DNA of 64,000 nucleotides from Lacinutrix sp. Bg11-31 (GCF_002831665.1 NZ_CP025118.1:2294001-2358000); one strand, 5' to 3'; numbered from the stretch's first letter, positions 17,646 to 26,498 are shown. Numbers and translations are program-made. The notes: generated by a model from the letters alone, not told the origin.

Positions 17646-18640
17646 TACTCACCTAAAAGGTATGCAAATATTAAAGGTGCAACAATTGTAGCATCACTTT
17701 CTATTATAAACTTTGGAGTATCTATATCTAGTTTTCCCCAAGTGATTTTCTCGTTTGGCACTGCTCCAGAATACGAACCGTAACTTGTTGTAGAGTCACT
17801 TATTTGACAGAAGTAACTCCAAAACGGTGTTTCTGGACGCTCCATATCTTGGTATAACATTGGTACTACACAAATAGGGAAATCGCCTGCAATTCCGCCG
17901 CCAATTTGGAAGAAGCCAATACCTTTAGATGAATTATCTGTGTACCAATCTGCTAAAAATGTCATGTACTCAATACCAGATTTAACTGTACTAGCCTTAA
18001 GCTCTCCTTTAAGGACGTAGCTTGCAAAAATATTACCCATTGTACTGTCTTCCCAACCTGGGCAAACAATAGGCAAGTTTTTTTCTGCTGCAGCATACAT
18101 CCATGAATCTTTTAAATCTATTTCGTAGTACTCCTCTAAAACACCAGATAATAACATTTTGTACATGTACTCGTGTGGTAAAAAACGTTCTCCAGCAGCT
18201 TCGGCATCTTTCCAAATTTTTACAATGTGTTTTTGTAATCTACGGAAAGCTTCCTCTTCTGGAATACATGTATCTGTAACACGATTTAGTCCTTTCTCCA
18301 ACAAATCCCATTCGTCTTGAGGTGTTAAATCGCGATAGTTAGGCACACGTTTGTAATGTGAATGCGCGACTAAGTTCATTATGTCTTCCTCAAGGTTTGC
18401 ACCTGTACAAGAGATAATTTGCACTTTATCTTGTCTAATCATTTCTGCAAAACTTTTACCTAGTTCTGCTGTACTCATAGCTCCTGCAAGCGACACTAAC
18501 ATTTTTGCGCCACTTTCTAATTGTGCTTCGTAACCTTTTGCTGCATCAACCAAAGCTGCTGCATTAAAATGTAAATAATGTTTTTCTATAAATTGAGAAA
18601 TTGGTCCTTTAGTACTCATCGTCTTCGTTGTATTTTGCAC
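17645..18640 (-). CDS. Deoxyhypusine-synthase-like protein, probable (homo)spermidine-forming enzyme
   Basis: A 331-residue NAD-dependent enzyme of the deoxyhypusine synthase family. The catalytic lysine sits in TWGKL at residue 303, matching the active-site WGK of eukaryotic DHS. NAD-binding features include SCTGANLEED (77-86) and QIGGGIAGDFP (245-255). Bacteria lack hypusinated eIF5A, and bacterial DHS-like proteins have been linked to homospermidine synthesis, the main polyamine reported for many flavobacteria. It follows agmatinase, which makes putrescine. The first ATG (18640) overlaps the agmatinase gene by 32 bases; an ATG at 18619 (MSTKG) is an alternative start. Confidence 0.85.
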   Translation of the reverse strand: MQNTTKTMSTKGPISQFIEKHYLHFNAAALVDAAKGYEAQLESGAKMLVSLAGAMSTAELGKSFAEMIRQDKVQIISCTGANLEEDIMNLVAHSHYKRVPNYRDLTPQDEWDLLEKGLNRVTDTCIPEEEAFRRLQKHIVKIWKDAEAAGERFLPHEYMYKMLLSGVLEEYYEIDLKDSWMYAAAEKNLPIVCPGWEDSTMGNIFASYVLKGELKASTVKSGIEYMTFLADWYTDNSSKGIGFFQIGGGIAGDFPICVVPMLYQDMERPETPFWSYFCQISDSTTSYGSYSGAVPNEKITWGKLDIDTPKFIIESDATIVAPLIFAYLLGE

Positions 18641-19547
18641 TGTTATTTTTTTCTTTTAAAGTCTTAAATTCATTATCAAAATCGTTTTCAGCATCTTCAC
18701 TTTTAAATTTGTAACTCAACATTTTGTAATACAATTTAGCTGCTAAAAAATCTGAGGATTTCTCCTCTTTATTAGGACATAATTCTACAATATCAAAACC
18801 TACTACATTTTTTTCAGCAAAAACTTGTTTTAAATATTCTAGTGTTTCGTACCATAATAATCCGCCTGGTTCTGGAGTTCCAGTACTTGGCATAATTGAA
18901 GGATCGAAAACATCTAAATCTATTGTAATAAAAACATTTTCTGTCATCTGGTCTATTGAAGAGTCCACCCAAGTATCATCAATTGCCATTTCATGAGCAA
19001 AATAAGTTTTCTCCTTGTCCATAACCGTAGTTTCAATAACGTCCATAGAACGAATACCAACTTGTATTAAGTTTGTAGTCTGGCTAGCTTCGTAAACAGC
19101 ACAAGCATGATTACATTTTGAACCTTCGTATTCCTTACGCAAATCTGCATGTGCATCTAATTGTAATACAGTAAGGTTTGTGTACATTTCGTTAAAAGCA
19201 CGAATAGTACCTATAGAAATTGAATGTTCTCCTCCAAAAATAGTAACAAATTTGTTCTTTTTTATGTAGCTTTTTGTTGCTTTATGCACAGCTTCTACCA
19301 TTGCTTCTGGTGAAGCACTTTCTGTTACTGCATCGGCAAGATAAATACCTTTTTTATAAACTTCTGTCTCTGTTTCAATATCGTAAAGCTCCATGTTTTC
19401 TGATGCATTTAAAAATGCTTCAGGACCTTTATCTGCTCCTTTTTGCCAAGTACTAGTACCATCGTAAGGCACAGGAATTAACACGATTTTTGCTGTTTCA
19501 AGTTTCGAAAACTCTTCCGAAATACCTGCATAAGTTTTACTTTGCAT
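18609..19547 (-). CDS. speB: Agmatinase (ureohydrolase family)
   Basis: A 312-residue enzyme that hydrolyses agmatine to putrescine and urea using two Mn ions. The metal motifs are GGEHSIS, LDAHADLR and IDLDVFDPSIMPSTGTPEP. The family also contains arginase and formiminoglutamase; agmatinase is chosen because the gene follows an arginine decarboxylase (overlap of 11 bases) and precedes a DHS-like polyamine gene. The C-terminus extends into an acidic, Asn/Lys-rich tail that overlaps the next gene. Confidence 0.88.
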   Translation of the reverse strand: MQSKTYAGISEEFSKLETAKIVLIPVPYDGTSTWQKGADKGPEAFLNASENMELYDIETETEVYKKGIYLADAVTESASPEAMVEAVHKATKSYIKKNKFVTIFGGEHSISIGTIRAFNEMYTNLTVLQLDAHADLRKEYEGSKCNHACAVYEASQTTNLIQVGIRSMDVIETTVMDKEKTYFAHEMAIDDTWVDSSIDQMTENVFITIDLDVFDPSIMPSTGTPEPGGLLWYETLEYLKQVFAEKNVVGFDIVELCPNKEEKSSDFLAAKLYYKMLSYKFKSEDAENDFDNEFKTLKEKNNSAKYNEDDEY

Positions 19548-20934
19548 AACCTAAAATTTTAAGTAAGTCTTCACTTTTTTGTTGTTCACTAAATAGTTTT
19601 GTTGTTATATTTCCGTCTGCATCTTTATCTATTAAAATGTGTTTTGGCGACGGTATTAAGCAGTGTTGCAAACCTCCAAAACCTCCTATAGTTTCTTGGT
19701 ATGCACCTGTATTAAAAAAGCCAATATATAATGGTTTTTCTTTGTTGTATTTTGGTAAATAAATAGCATTCATATGCTGTTCACTATTGTAATAATCGTC
19801 GCTATCGCAAGTTAAACCACCAAGTAAAACACGCTCGTAACTAGATTCCCATCTGTTAAGCGGTAACATTATAAAACGTTTGTTAATTGCCCAAGTATCT
19901 GGTAATGTTGTGATGAAAGAAGAATTTATCATGTTCCATTTCTCACGATCGTTTTGTTGCTTTTGGTAAAGTATCTCGTAAATAGCTCCTCCACTTTCTC
20001 CTACTGTAAAGCTTCCAAACTCAGTAAAAATATTTGGCACATCTACACCTTCTTCTTCACATGTTGTTTTTATTTGATTTACTATTTCGTCTACTAAATA
20101 CTCATAATCGAAATCGAATACTAATGAATTTTTAATAGGAAATCCGCCTCCAATATTTAAGCTGTCTAAACTTGGACAAATTTTCTTTAAGCTTGTATAA
20201 ACTTTTAAACATTTTTGTAATTCGTTCCAGTAATAGGCGTTATCGCGAATTCCTGTGTTAATAAAGAAGTGTAACATTTTAAGGTTTACCTTTTTATTAT
20301 CCTGAATTTGGTTTTTATAAAAAGGAACAATATTCTTGTAACCAATACCTAAGCGTGACGTGTAAAATTCGAATTTCGGCTCTTCTTCTGATGCGATACG
20401 AATACCAATATTAAATTTACCTTTTACTTGTTCAGACAATAAATCTATCTCCTCGTAATTGTCTATAATTGGAATACAGTTTTTTTGTCCGCTGTTTATT
20501 AATCTTGCAATATTTGTAATGTATTGCGCACGTTTAAAACCATTACTAATTATAAAAGTGTCGTTTGTTATCTTTCCTTCGGCTTTAAGGTTTTCTACAA
20601 TATCGATATCGAAAGCAGATGATGTTTCTATATGAATATCGTTTTTTAAAGCTTCGTTTAAAACATGTTTAAAATGTGAACTCTTAGTACAATAACAATA
20701 GTTATAATTTCCTTTATAACCATGCTTTTCTATTGCGTTTGCAAACCATTGTTTTGCACGTTGGATGTTGTTAGATATTTGTGGTAAATAAGTGAATTTT
20801 AAAGGCCCACCATATTCTTCTACTAATTTCATAAGATCAATATCATGAAATTGTAATTGGTTTTTTTCTAGTTTGAATTCATCTTGAGGGAAATCGAAAG
20901 TTTGATTGATTAAATCAATGTATTTTGTATTCAT
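19537..20934 (-). CDS. speA: Biosynthetic arginine decarboxylase (PLP, fold III)
   Basis: A 465-residue PLP enzyme turning arginine into agmatine. The cofactor lysine is Lys84 in YCYCTKSSH. The glycine-rich phosphate loop is LNIGGGFP, and the partner-subunit motif is GGLTCDSDDYY, with the CDSD typical of SpeA and DapDC-type decarboxylases. It is shorter than E. coli SpeA (about 630-660 residues), as is usual in Bacteroidota. It is the first gene of the polyamine operon. About 70 bases upstream lies a sequence similar to a promoter (TAACTTTA), and beyond it an unusual structured region. Confidence 0.85.
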   Translation of the reverse strand: MNTKYIDLINQTFDFPQDEFKLEKNQLQFHDIDLMKLVEEYGGPLKFTYLPQISNNIQRAKQWFANAIEKHGYKGNYNYCYCTKSSHFKHVLNEALKNDIHIETSSAFDIDIVENLKAEGKITNDTFIISNGFKRAQYITNIARLINSGQKNCIPIIDNYEEIDLLSEQVKGKFNIGIRIASEEEPKFEFYTSRLGIGYKNIVPFYKNQIQDNKKVNLKMLHFFINTGIRDNAYYWNELQKCLKVYTSLKKICPSLDSLNIGGGFPIKNSLVFDFDYEYLVDEIVNQIKTTCEEEGVDVPNIFTEFGSFTVGESGGAIYEILYQKQQNDREKWNMINSSFITTLPDTWAINKRFIMLPLNRWESSYERVLLGGLTCDSDDYYNSEQHMNAIYLPKYNKEKPLYIGFFNTGAYQETIGGFGGLQHCLIPSPKHILIDKDADGNITTKLFSEQQKSEDLLKILGYAK

Positions 20935-21012
20935 TATTATTTATAAAAATGTTAAAATTGGAAACAATTAAAGTTACTGAAATTTAGTTCAGTTTAAATA
21001 ATAGTGAGGAAT

Positions 21013-21172
21013 TCAGACCTGTATAATTAGGTCTGTTGTAGGCACGAAGCCGTAATTGTGCTGGCTAGCAACAATTGTAGTTAAAGCGGAAGTTAGCTCT
21101 AAAATTCGGTTGCTTAATCTATAAGCTGCTTTTGAAAATGACTTCCTAATGTCCAAAAGCCCGAACGTATAA
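21013..21172. other. Structured intergenic element of unknown nature
   Basis: The 558-base gap 20935-21492 has no gene. Within it, several inverted repeats cluster: CAGACCT/AGGTCTG (21014-21020 with 21029-21035), GCTTA/TAAGC (21112-21116 with 21122-21126), and GCTTTTG/CAAAAGC (21128-21134 with 21154-21160) enclosing GAC/GTC. GCAC/GTGC (21042-21045 with 21058-21061) interleaves with AGCC/GGCT (21048-21051 with 21063-21066), a pseudoknot-like layout though only 4 bp each. Local G+C is higher than in the flanks. It could be a small RNA, a leader of the arginine decarboxylase gene, or a degenerate repeat. The rest of the gap (21190-21440) is very AT-rich with nothing recognised. Confidence 0.45.
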
Positions 21173-21440
21173 ACATGGTTCAATTTGTTCAGCTATAATA
21201 ATTACTAAAGAGTAAGTATTATTTTTGTCTATACAAATGAAATACTTTTTTTTGAATTACAAATAAAAAAGATAATATTTTTTTACAACAAACAAATATC
21301 ACATAATCAATTGAATTACAAAGTGATGAAGACGTTTTTAAAACATAAAAACAACACATTGAATAGTGCTATTTAAGTAAAAAAAGAAAACAACAGTTTA
21401 TAGTATCGTTTTAAAACGCATATTACCTAGATCTAAAACA

Positions 21441-21473
21441 AAAAAAATCGAGCACAAGCTCGATTTTTTTTTA
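21441..21473 (-). terminator. Rho-independent terminator
   Basis: ATCGAGC-acaa-GCTCGAT flanked by A- and T-runs, 20 bases after the stop of the pseudouridine-synthase-like gene; strong on the minus strand and symmetric enough to work in both directions. Confidence 0.88.
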
Positions 21474-21492
21474 AAATTAAAGGTGTTCAATA

Positions 21493-22347
21493 CTACATCA
21501 TCATTAACATTTGTACTTCTTGTTCTGTTAATATTTTCCAGTTACCTCTTGGAATATCTTTTTTAGTTAAGTGTGCTATTTGCACGCAATCTATTCTTAC
21601 TAATTCGTGTTTAAAATAATCGAATATGGTATGTAATACAGTATTACCTGTATTCTTAATTTTTATACCTATTTCGTTTTTCTTATCGTTTACATAGTCA
21701 ATTTCTTCTACAGTAATTAACTTACCTTCAATACGAAGTCCTTCGCGAATTTTCTTTAAATCGTCTAGCTTTAAATTACTATCTAATTCTAAATGAAATA
21801 AACGTTCTACACCTTTGTTAGAACTCGTAAAACGCGATACAACTTTAGCATCGTTTGTAAATAATAATAAGCCAGTAGAATTCCTTCCTAAACGTCCTAT
21901 TGGCTTTATACGAGATGGTGTAGCGTTTGCTACCAAATCCATAACCGTTCTACCTTTATGCTCACTTGTTGTTGTTGCGAAACCTTTTGGCTTATTTAAT
22001 AAAACGTAAGCCTTTTTCTCTGGATTAATTCTTGCACCATCGTAACGCACTTCGTCATCCAACTTCACTTTATAGCCCATTTCCACGACTACTTTCCCGT
22101 TAACACTTACTAAACCAGTTGCAATATGCACATCTGCATCACGACGTGAGCAAACACCAGAATTAGCGATATATTTATTTAAACGAATTTCGTCTGAAAT
22201 AGCTCCTTTTTTAGGTTGTGCTGCTTTTTTTCCTTTAGAGTTCGAGTTGTTTATTCCAGTATTATCTTTTCCTGAATTATTCTTGTAAGCTTTCTTTCCT
22301 CCATTTGGAGCAGATTTTCCTTGTCTTTGTCCTCCTTGTTTACTCAT
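21493..22347 (-). CDS. RsuA/RluB-family pseudouridine synthase homologue with altered catalytic motif
   Basis: A 284-residue protein. Residues 1-50 are a low-complexity Gly/Lys/Asn/Gln tail. Residues 53-104 are an S4 RNA-binding domain (LNKYIANSGVCSRRDAD). Residues 112-250 are the synthase domain (LLNKPKGF, then TGLLLFTND). The family motif GRLD contains the catalytic Asp; here it reads GRLG, with Gly154 encoded by GGA at 21886-21888. The rest of the fold appears intact. Either the enzyme is inactive, or this clade uses another residue. It follows the mevalonate/UbiA/nitrilase genes on the same strand and ends at a good terminator. Confidence 0.85.
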   Translation of the reverse strand: MSKQGGQRQGKSAPNGGKKAYKNNSGKDNTGINNSNSKGKKAAQPKKGAISDEIRLNKYIANSGVCSRRDADVHIATGLVSVNGKVVVEMGYKVKLDDEVRYDGARINPEKKAYVLLNKPKGFATTTSEHKGRTVMDLVANATPSRIKPIGRLGRNSTGLLLFTNDAKVVSRFTSSNKGVERLFHLELDSNLKLDDLKKIREGLRIEGKLITVEEIDYVNDKKNEIGIKIKNTGNTVLHTIFDYFKHELVRIDCVQIAHLTKKDIPRGNWKILTEQEVQMLMMM

Positions 22348-22514
22348 TACTTATAATTTTATTCTCAACTATTTTTGAGGATGCAAAGATAGTTTATAAT
22401 TTAACATGCGCTATACTTAATTAATGCTTTGTTTATTAAGGACTTCGCTATAATCTATTGATTTCTAATTATTAAGATTACAGGTCGTTTAATTCACTTA
22501 AACAACGAGAGTAA

Positions 22515-23465
22515 TTAATCCTTGTATTCCACTGTAGATTGTCTTTCTCTATTTACGGTAAGTTTCGTAACATCTGGACGCGAATAATGACCAACTGGAT
22601 CGAAATTTTGACGCTCTTCGTATACTCGATTAAAATCTATTTCTTGTATTATTAATCCTTCTTTATGCAGAACAGGTTCAATAATCCATTCGCCATCTGG
22701 TCCTGCAATGCAACTGCCTCCATTTGCTAAAACATCTGGACAATCTTTTAGTATTAAATCAAGATGAGGCGTGTTTTTCGGGAACATTTCTTTAGTCATT
22801 AAACTAGAAACTGAAACCACAAAAGAGCGCGATTCTCTTGCTATAAAGCGTGTTATATCTTTTGTATTATGGTCGCTTCCTGGCCAAACTGCAATGTGTA
22901 GGTTTTCACCCAAACCGTATAATGCTGTTCTTGGTAATGGCATCCAATTTTCCCAACAATTAAGTCCGCCAACTGTAAATTGTTTTAAACTGTGCACTTG
23001 TAATCCGTTTCCATCTCCTGGAGACCACGTTAGTCTTTCGTCATAAGTTGGTTGAAGTTTTCTATGTACAGATTTTATTTCACCTAACGCATTAATATAA
23101 ACAAGTGAGGCATAAATTGAATGGCCTCCTCTGTTTTTTGCGCGTTCCATTATACCTAAATAGACTGCAATATTATGTTGCTTAGCTAATTTGCAAATAG
23201 AGTCTAGTTCTCCTTCTTCAATTTGAATAGAGTTTCGCACATACTCTGCATGCAATTTCTTATTTACTTTAGTATCCCATTCTGCTCCACCAGTTAAAGC
23301 CACCCAAAACGGATAACCTGGCACTAAGGCTTCTCCAAAAACAATAAGTTCGCAGTCTTTTTTACCAGCTTCTATAATAGAATATTCTACTTTTTTAAGT
23401 GTTTCTATTTTATTTAAAAGCACAGGAGAAATTTGTGCCATTGCTATTTTAAGAGTGTTTTCCAT
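22515..23465 (-). CDS. Nitrilase (nitrile aminohydrolase type)
   Basis: A 316-residue enzyme with the triad of true nitrilases: Glu45 (VFGEALVPGYP), Lys136 (HRKLQPTYDER) and Cys170 (GLNCWENWMPL). The CWENxMPL signature separates nitrilases, which convert nitriles to acids and ammonia, from amidases of the same superfamily. The natural substrate is unknown. The ATG overlaps the stop of the UbiA gene by one base (TAATG), so it is translationally coupled to isoprenoid genes. Length is normal for the family. Confidence 0.88.
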   Translation of the reverse strand: MENTLKIAMAQISPVLLNKIETLKKVEYSIIEAGKKDCELIVFGEALVPGYPFWVALTGGAEWDTKVNKKLHAEYVRNSIQIEEGELDSICKLAKQHNIAVYLGIMERAKNRGGHSIYASLVYINALGEIKSVHRKLQPTYDERLTWSPGDGNGLQVHSLKQFTVGGLNCWENWMPLPRTALYGLGENLHIAVWPGSDHNTKDITRFIARESRSFVVSVSSLMTKEMFPKNTPHLDLILKDCPDVLANGGSCIAGPDGEWIIEPVLHKEGLIIQEIDFNRVYEERQNFDPVGHYSRPDVTKLTVNRERQSTVEYKD

Positions 23466-24370
23466 TATAAAATACGTTTAAGAACTAAGTCTACATCAAT
23501 TAACAATATACTAAATACACCTGCGACAATAATAACTTTAAGAATATTATGAAGTATTATGTAATGTGATTTCGTAGTTGATTTCCATAATAAAGAAAGA
23601 AAAATCACAAGCAGGATTACTGCTCCATAAAAATAATACGTCATGTAACCAATTTCGAATCTAGTTATTAGCAAATACAATGGAATGAGCGTTAAAACGA
23701 TTAAAAGAGTAATCATTTTTTTTGATGTTTTTTCTCCATAAACCACAGGAATGGTCCTATAATTTAATGCTAAATCACCTTTCATGTTTTCTAAATCTTT
23801 TGCAAGCTCTCTAATAGCAATAATTAAGAACAAAAACGAAGCATGTACAAAAATGACTGTATCGAAATTTTTATAGTAGATAAAAGTTGCAAAAAATGGT
23901 GCTATTGTTAAAAGAGCAGACACAATATTACCAATTATAGGCCTCTTTTTTAGTTTATGCGAGTAAAACCAAATGGCAAATATATAAGCCGAAAAGAATA
24001 ATACAGGATTAAACGACACGTAACTTGCCATTACAATTGCTGAGAAGTTTAATACGAAGTAAAATGATAATTTTGTGTTTTGGCTTACCAGTTTATCTAA
24101 CATCGATTTGTTAGGCCTGTTAATTAAATCTTTTTCAGAATCGTAAAAATTATTGATTATATAACCTGCTGCTACTACTGCTGCTGATGCCAATACAAGC
24201 ATTAGTAAATTAACATCTAACAATACTTTTTTTACTGGCTTATCATGAGCAAATATGTAAACAGAAGTTAGATATTGAGCAAGTACAATAATAAGAATGT
24301 TATAACCACGAACAACGGAAAACAGACTAAAGAACTTGATTAGAATGTGTTTCTGCTTTCTCGTAAACAT
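23465..24370 (-). CDS. UbiA-family prenyltransferase (GGGP geranylgeranyltransferase-like)
   Basis: A 301-residue membrane protein with about eight hydrophobic segments. The first Asp-rich motif is NNFYDSEKDLINRP (about residues 68-81), and the second is RELAKDLENMKGD (about 187-199). Such enzymes transfer a prenyl chain to an aromatic or glycerol-phosphate acceptor. Bacteroidota members in mevalonate operons are usually annotated as geranylgeranylglycerol-phosphate geranylgeranyltransferases, but the acceptor is not proven. It lies 71 bases after the mevalonate kinase gene and overlaps the nitrilase gene by one base. Confidence 0.85.
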   Translation of the reverse strand: MFTRKQKHILIKFFSLFSVVRGYNILIIVLAQYLTSVYIFAHDKPVKKVLLDVNLLMLVLASAAVVAAGYIINNFYDSEKDLINRPNKSMLDKLVSQNTKLSFYFVLNFSAIVMASYVSFNPVLFFSAYIFAIWFYSHKLKKRPIIGNIVSALLTIAPFFATFIYYKNFDTVIFVHASFLFLIIAIRELAKDLENMKGDLALNYRTIPVVYGEKTSKKMITLLIVLTLIPLYLLITRFEIGYMTYYFYGAVILLVIFLSLLWKSTTKSHYIILHNILKVIIVAGVFSILLIDVDLVLKRIL

Positions 24371-24406
24371 AAAGTTTAAACGCTAATTTGATAAAATATT
24401 GGTTCC

Positions 24407-24422
24407 TCTCGAAATTTCGAGA
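24407..24422. repeat. Perfect 16-bp palindrome between operon genes
   Basis: TCTCGAAATTTCGAGA lies between the mevalonate kinase and UbiA genes, beside an A-run. It could be a weak terminator or attenuator, or a remnant of a dispersed repeat. Confidence 0.5.
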
Positions 24423-24441
24423 CAATAAAAAAAGTCGAAGT

Positions 24442-25371
24442 CTAGAAATTATACACCACTTCTAACTTATAATCTTTAAGTGATTGTTCTGCTTTATTAA
24501 TATCTTGGGTAAAACCTAAAATATAACCTCCTCCTCCAGAACCGCAAAGTTTAAGGTAATAATCGTTAGTTTCAATTCCTTTTTTCCAAAGCTCATGAAA
24601 CTGAGCAGGTATCATTGGTTTAAAATTATTAAGCACCACTTTAGACAATTGTTTGGTATTACTAAAAAGAGACTTTATATCTCCTTTTAAAAAATCCTCA
24701 ACACAAGCGTCTGTATGTTTTATAAACTGTGTTTTTAGCATATTACGGAAACCTTCTTGCTTCATGTTTTCCATAAAAATACTAACCATTGGTGCTGTTT
24801 CACCGGTAATACCACTATCTAATAAAAATACTGCACCTTTTCCAGATGTACTTTGAGTTGGTATTCCTGTAGCTTCAATATTATCTTGAGAATTGATAAG
24901 TATTGGTAAGCTCAAGTAACTATTTAAGGGATCTAAACCTGAAGATTTTCCATGGAAGAAAGACTCCATTTCAGCAAAAACAGCTTTAAGTTGAAGCAAC
25001 TTTTCTCTTGTAAGGTTTTCTAGAACTGTAATTTTATTAAGAGCATACTTATCGTAAATAGCAGCTACTAATGCTCCACTACTTCCAACACCATAACCTT
25101 GAGGTATTGATGAATCAAAATACATGCCAGTTTCTACATCTGCAGTAAGTTTCTCGATTTCAAAAACAACTAAATCTTTACTTATATTTTTTAAATATGA
25201 AGCGAATTTTATTAAACTTTCGTTAGACTTCATGGCTGCTTCGTTAGGATTTTCATCTGTCTTTAAAGCACCATTATAGAAGTTATATGGTATTGATAAT
25301 CCTTTAGAATCTTTAATGATTCCATATTCTCCGAAAAGTAGGATTTTTGAATAGAAAAGTGGACCTTTCAT
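24442..25371 (-). CDS. GHMP kinase, probable mevalonate kinase
   Basis: A 309-residue GHMP-superfamily kinase. The start is YSKILLFGEYGII. The ATP-binding motif is PQGYGVGSSGALVAA (about 100-114), and the C-terminal motif is KLCGSGGGGYILGF (about 270-283). Position directly after the diphosphomevalonate decarboxylase gene (27-base gap) indicates mevalonate 5-phosphorylation. Phosphomevalonate kinase cannot be fully excluded by sequence alone. No other mevalonate kinase gene is in the window. Confidence 0.83.
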   Translation of the reverse strand: MKGPLFYSKILLFGEYGIIKDSKGLSIPYNFYNGALKTDENPNEAAMKSNESLIKFASYLKNISKDLVVFEIEKLTADVETGMYFDSSIPQGYGVGSSGALVAAIYDKYALNKITVLENLTREKLLQLKAVFAEMESFFHGKSSGLDPLNSYLSLPILINSQDNIEATGIPTQSTSGKGAVFLLDSGITGETAPMVSIFMENMKQEGFRNMLKTQFIKHTDACVEDFLKGDIKSLFSNTKQLSKVVLNNFKPMIPAQFHELWKKGIETNDYYLKLCGSGGGGYILGFTQDINKAEQSLKDYKLEVVYNF

Positions 25372-25398
25372 ATATTATTTAAGTTCTTGGCTATAAAT

Positions 25399-26481
25399 TT
25401 ACAATTGTTTTGCACCAAAACCAATTCTATCGCAAATATAATGACCGTTTTGACAATATGCAACTAACTCTGTCTTAATGAATTCAAGAATAGCATTGGT
25501 TTCTTTTTCAGGATACAAAATATGAACATTTGCGCCTGCATCTAAGGTAAAGCTAATATGTAACCCTGTTTCTTTTCTAAAACTCCAAATTTTGTTAATT
25601 ATTTCAAGTGTGTTGGGTTTCATTAAAATAAAATAAGGCATGCTCGTCATCATCATGGCATGAAGCGTTAGTGCTTCACTTTCAATAAGTGCAATAAACG
25701 CATCTAAATCTCCAGATTCTAGGATTGTTTTAATTTTTGTTATGTTTTCTTCAGCTTGCTTAAAACGCTCTTTAGCAAAAGGATGACCATGCATTAAGTC
25801 ATGTCCAACTGTACTGCTTACTTGTTTTTCACCTTTATCTACTAATAAAATAGTGTCTTGATAATTTTTAAAATTATCGTGAACTTTGTAAGGGTATTTT
25901 ACACCAAATAAATCGCTACTGCCTTCAATATTTTTGTGTTCTCCCCAAACAACCAAATCGCCTTCTAGACTTCTACATGCACTTCCAGAGCCTAATCTTG
26001 CTAAAAATGATGCTTTTTGAATAAAGTCTGCCTCAGTTATTTCTGGATTTAACTCTTTTTCAATACTCATTAAGCATAATGCCAAAGCACTCATTCCTGA
26101 TGCAGAAGAAGCTATTCCAGAACTGTGAGGAAAAGTATTTCCTGTTTCAATTTTAAAATGGTATTCTTTTAAAAAAGGCAAGTAGCTTTCAATTCTTTCA
26201 AAAAAAGTTCTGATTTTTGGTTCGAAATCTGGTTTATGTATTTTATCTAAAAAAACTTGAAAAGAATAATTATCACTTTCTGTTTCTTTTTTAGAGTAAG
26301 TTAACTTCGTTATTGTTTTACAACTCTCTAATGTAAAACTAATAGATTGGTTTTCGGGTATTTGATTTTCTTTCTTTCCCCAATATTTAACTAAAGCGAT
26401 GTTACTTGGTGAAGACCAAGAAGTTTCACCATTTATCGCTTTATTTAATAAATCTGTAAGAATAAACTTATTTATAGACAT
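25399..26481 (-). CDS. mvaD: Diphosphomevalonate decarboxylase
   Basis: A 360-residue GHMP-family enzyme that makes isopentenyl diphosphate. The signature NIALVKYWGKKE follows the start, the ATP-binding motif is SSGIASSASGMSALAL, and the substrate-binding Asp lies in FTLDAGANVH near the C-terminus. The ATG at 26481 is chosen over an upstream TTG at 26499, because that TTG lies inside the likely -7 promoter box (TATATTTG). The 5' leader would then be only about ten bases. It is the first gene of the operon that continues with mevalonate kinase, UbiA and nitrilase. Confidence 0.9.
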   Translation of the reverse strand: MSINKFILTDLLNKAINGETSWSSPSNIALVKYWGKKENQIPENQSISFTLESCKTITKLTYSKKETESDNYSFQVFLDKIHKPDFEPKIRTFFERIESYLPFLKEYHFKIETGNTFPHSSGIASSASGMSALALCLMSIEKELNPEITEADFIQKASFLARLGSGSACRSLEGDLVVWGEHKNIEGSSDLFGVKYPYKVHDNFKNYQDTILLVDKGEKQVSSTVGHDLMHGHPFAKERFKQAEENITKIKTILESGDLDAFIALIESEALTLHAMMMTSMPYFILMKPNTLEIINKIWSFRKETGLHISFTLDAGANVHILYPEKETNAILEFIKTELVAYCQNGHYICDRIGFGAKQL

Positions 26482-26498
26482 GCAAAAAAGAATTTCCA

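Noticed and set aside
17645..18640. True deoxyhypusine synthase modifying a translation factor
   Set aside because: Bacteria lack eIF5A, and the operon context is polyamine synthesis, so homospermidine or spermidine formation fits better.
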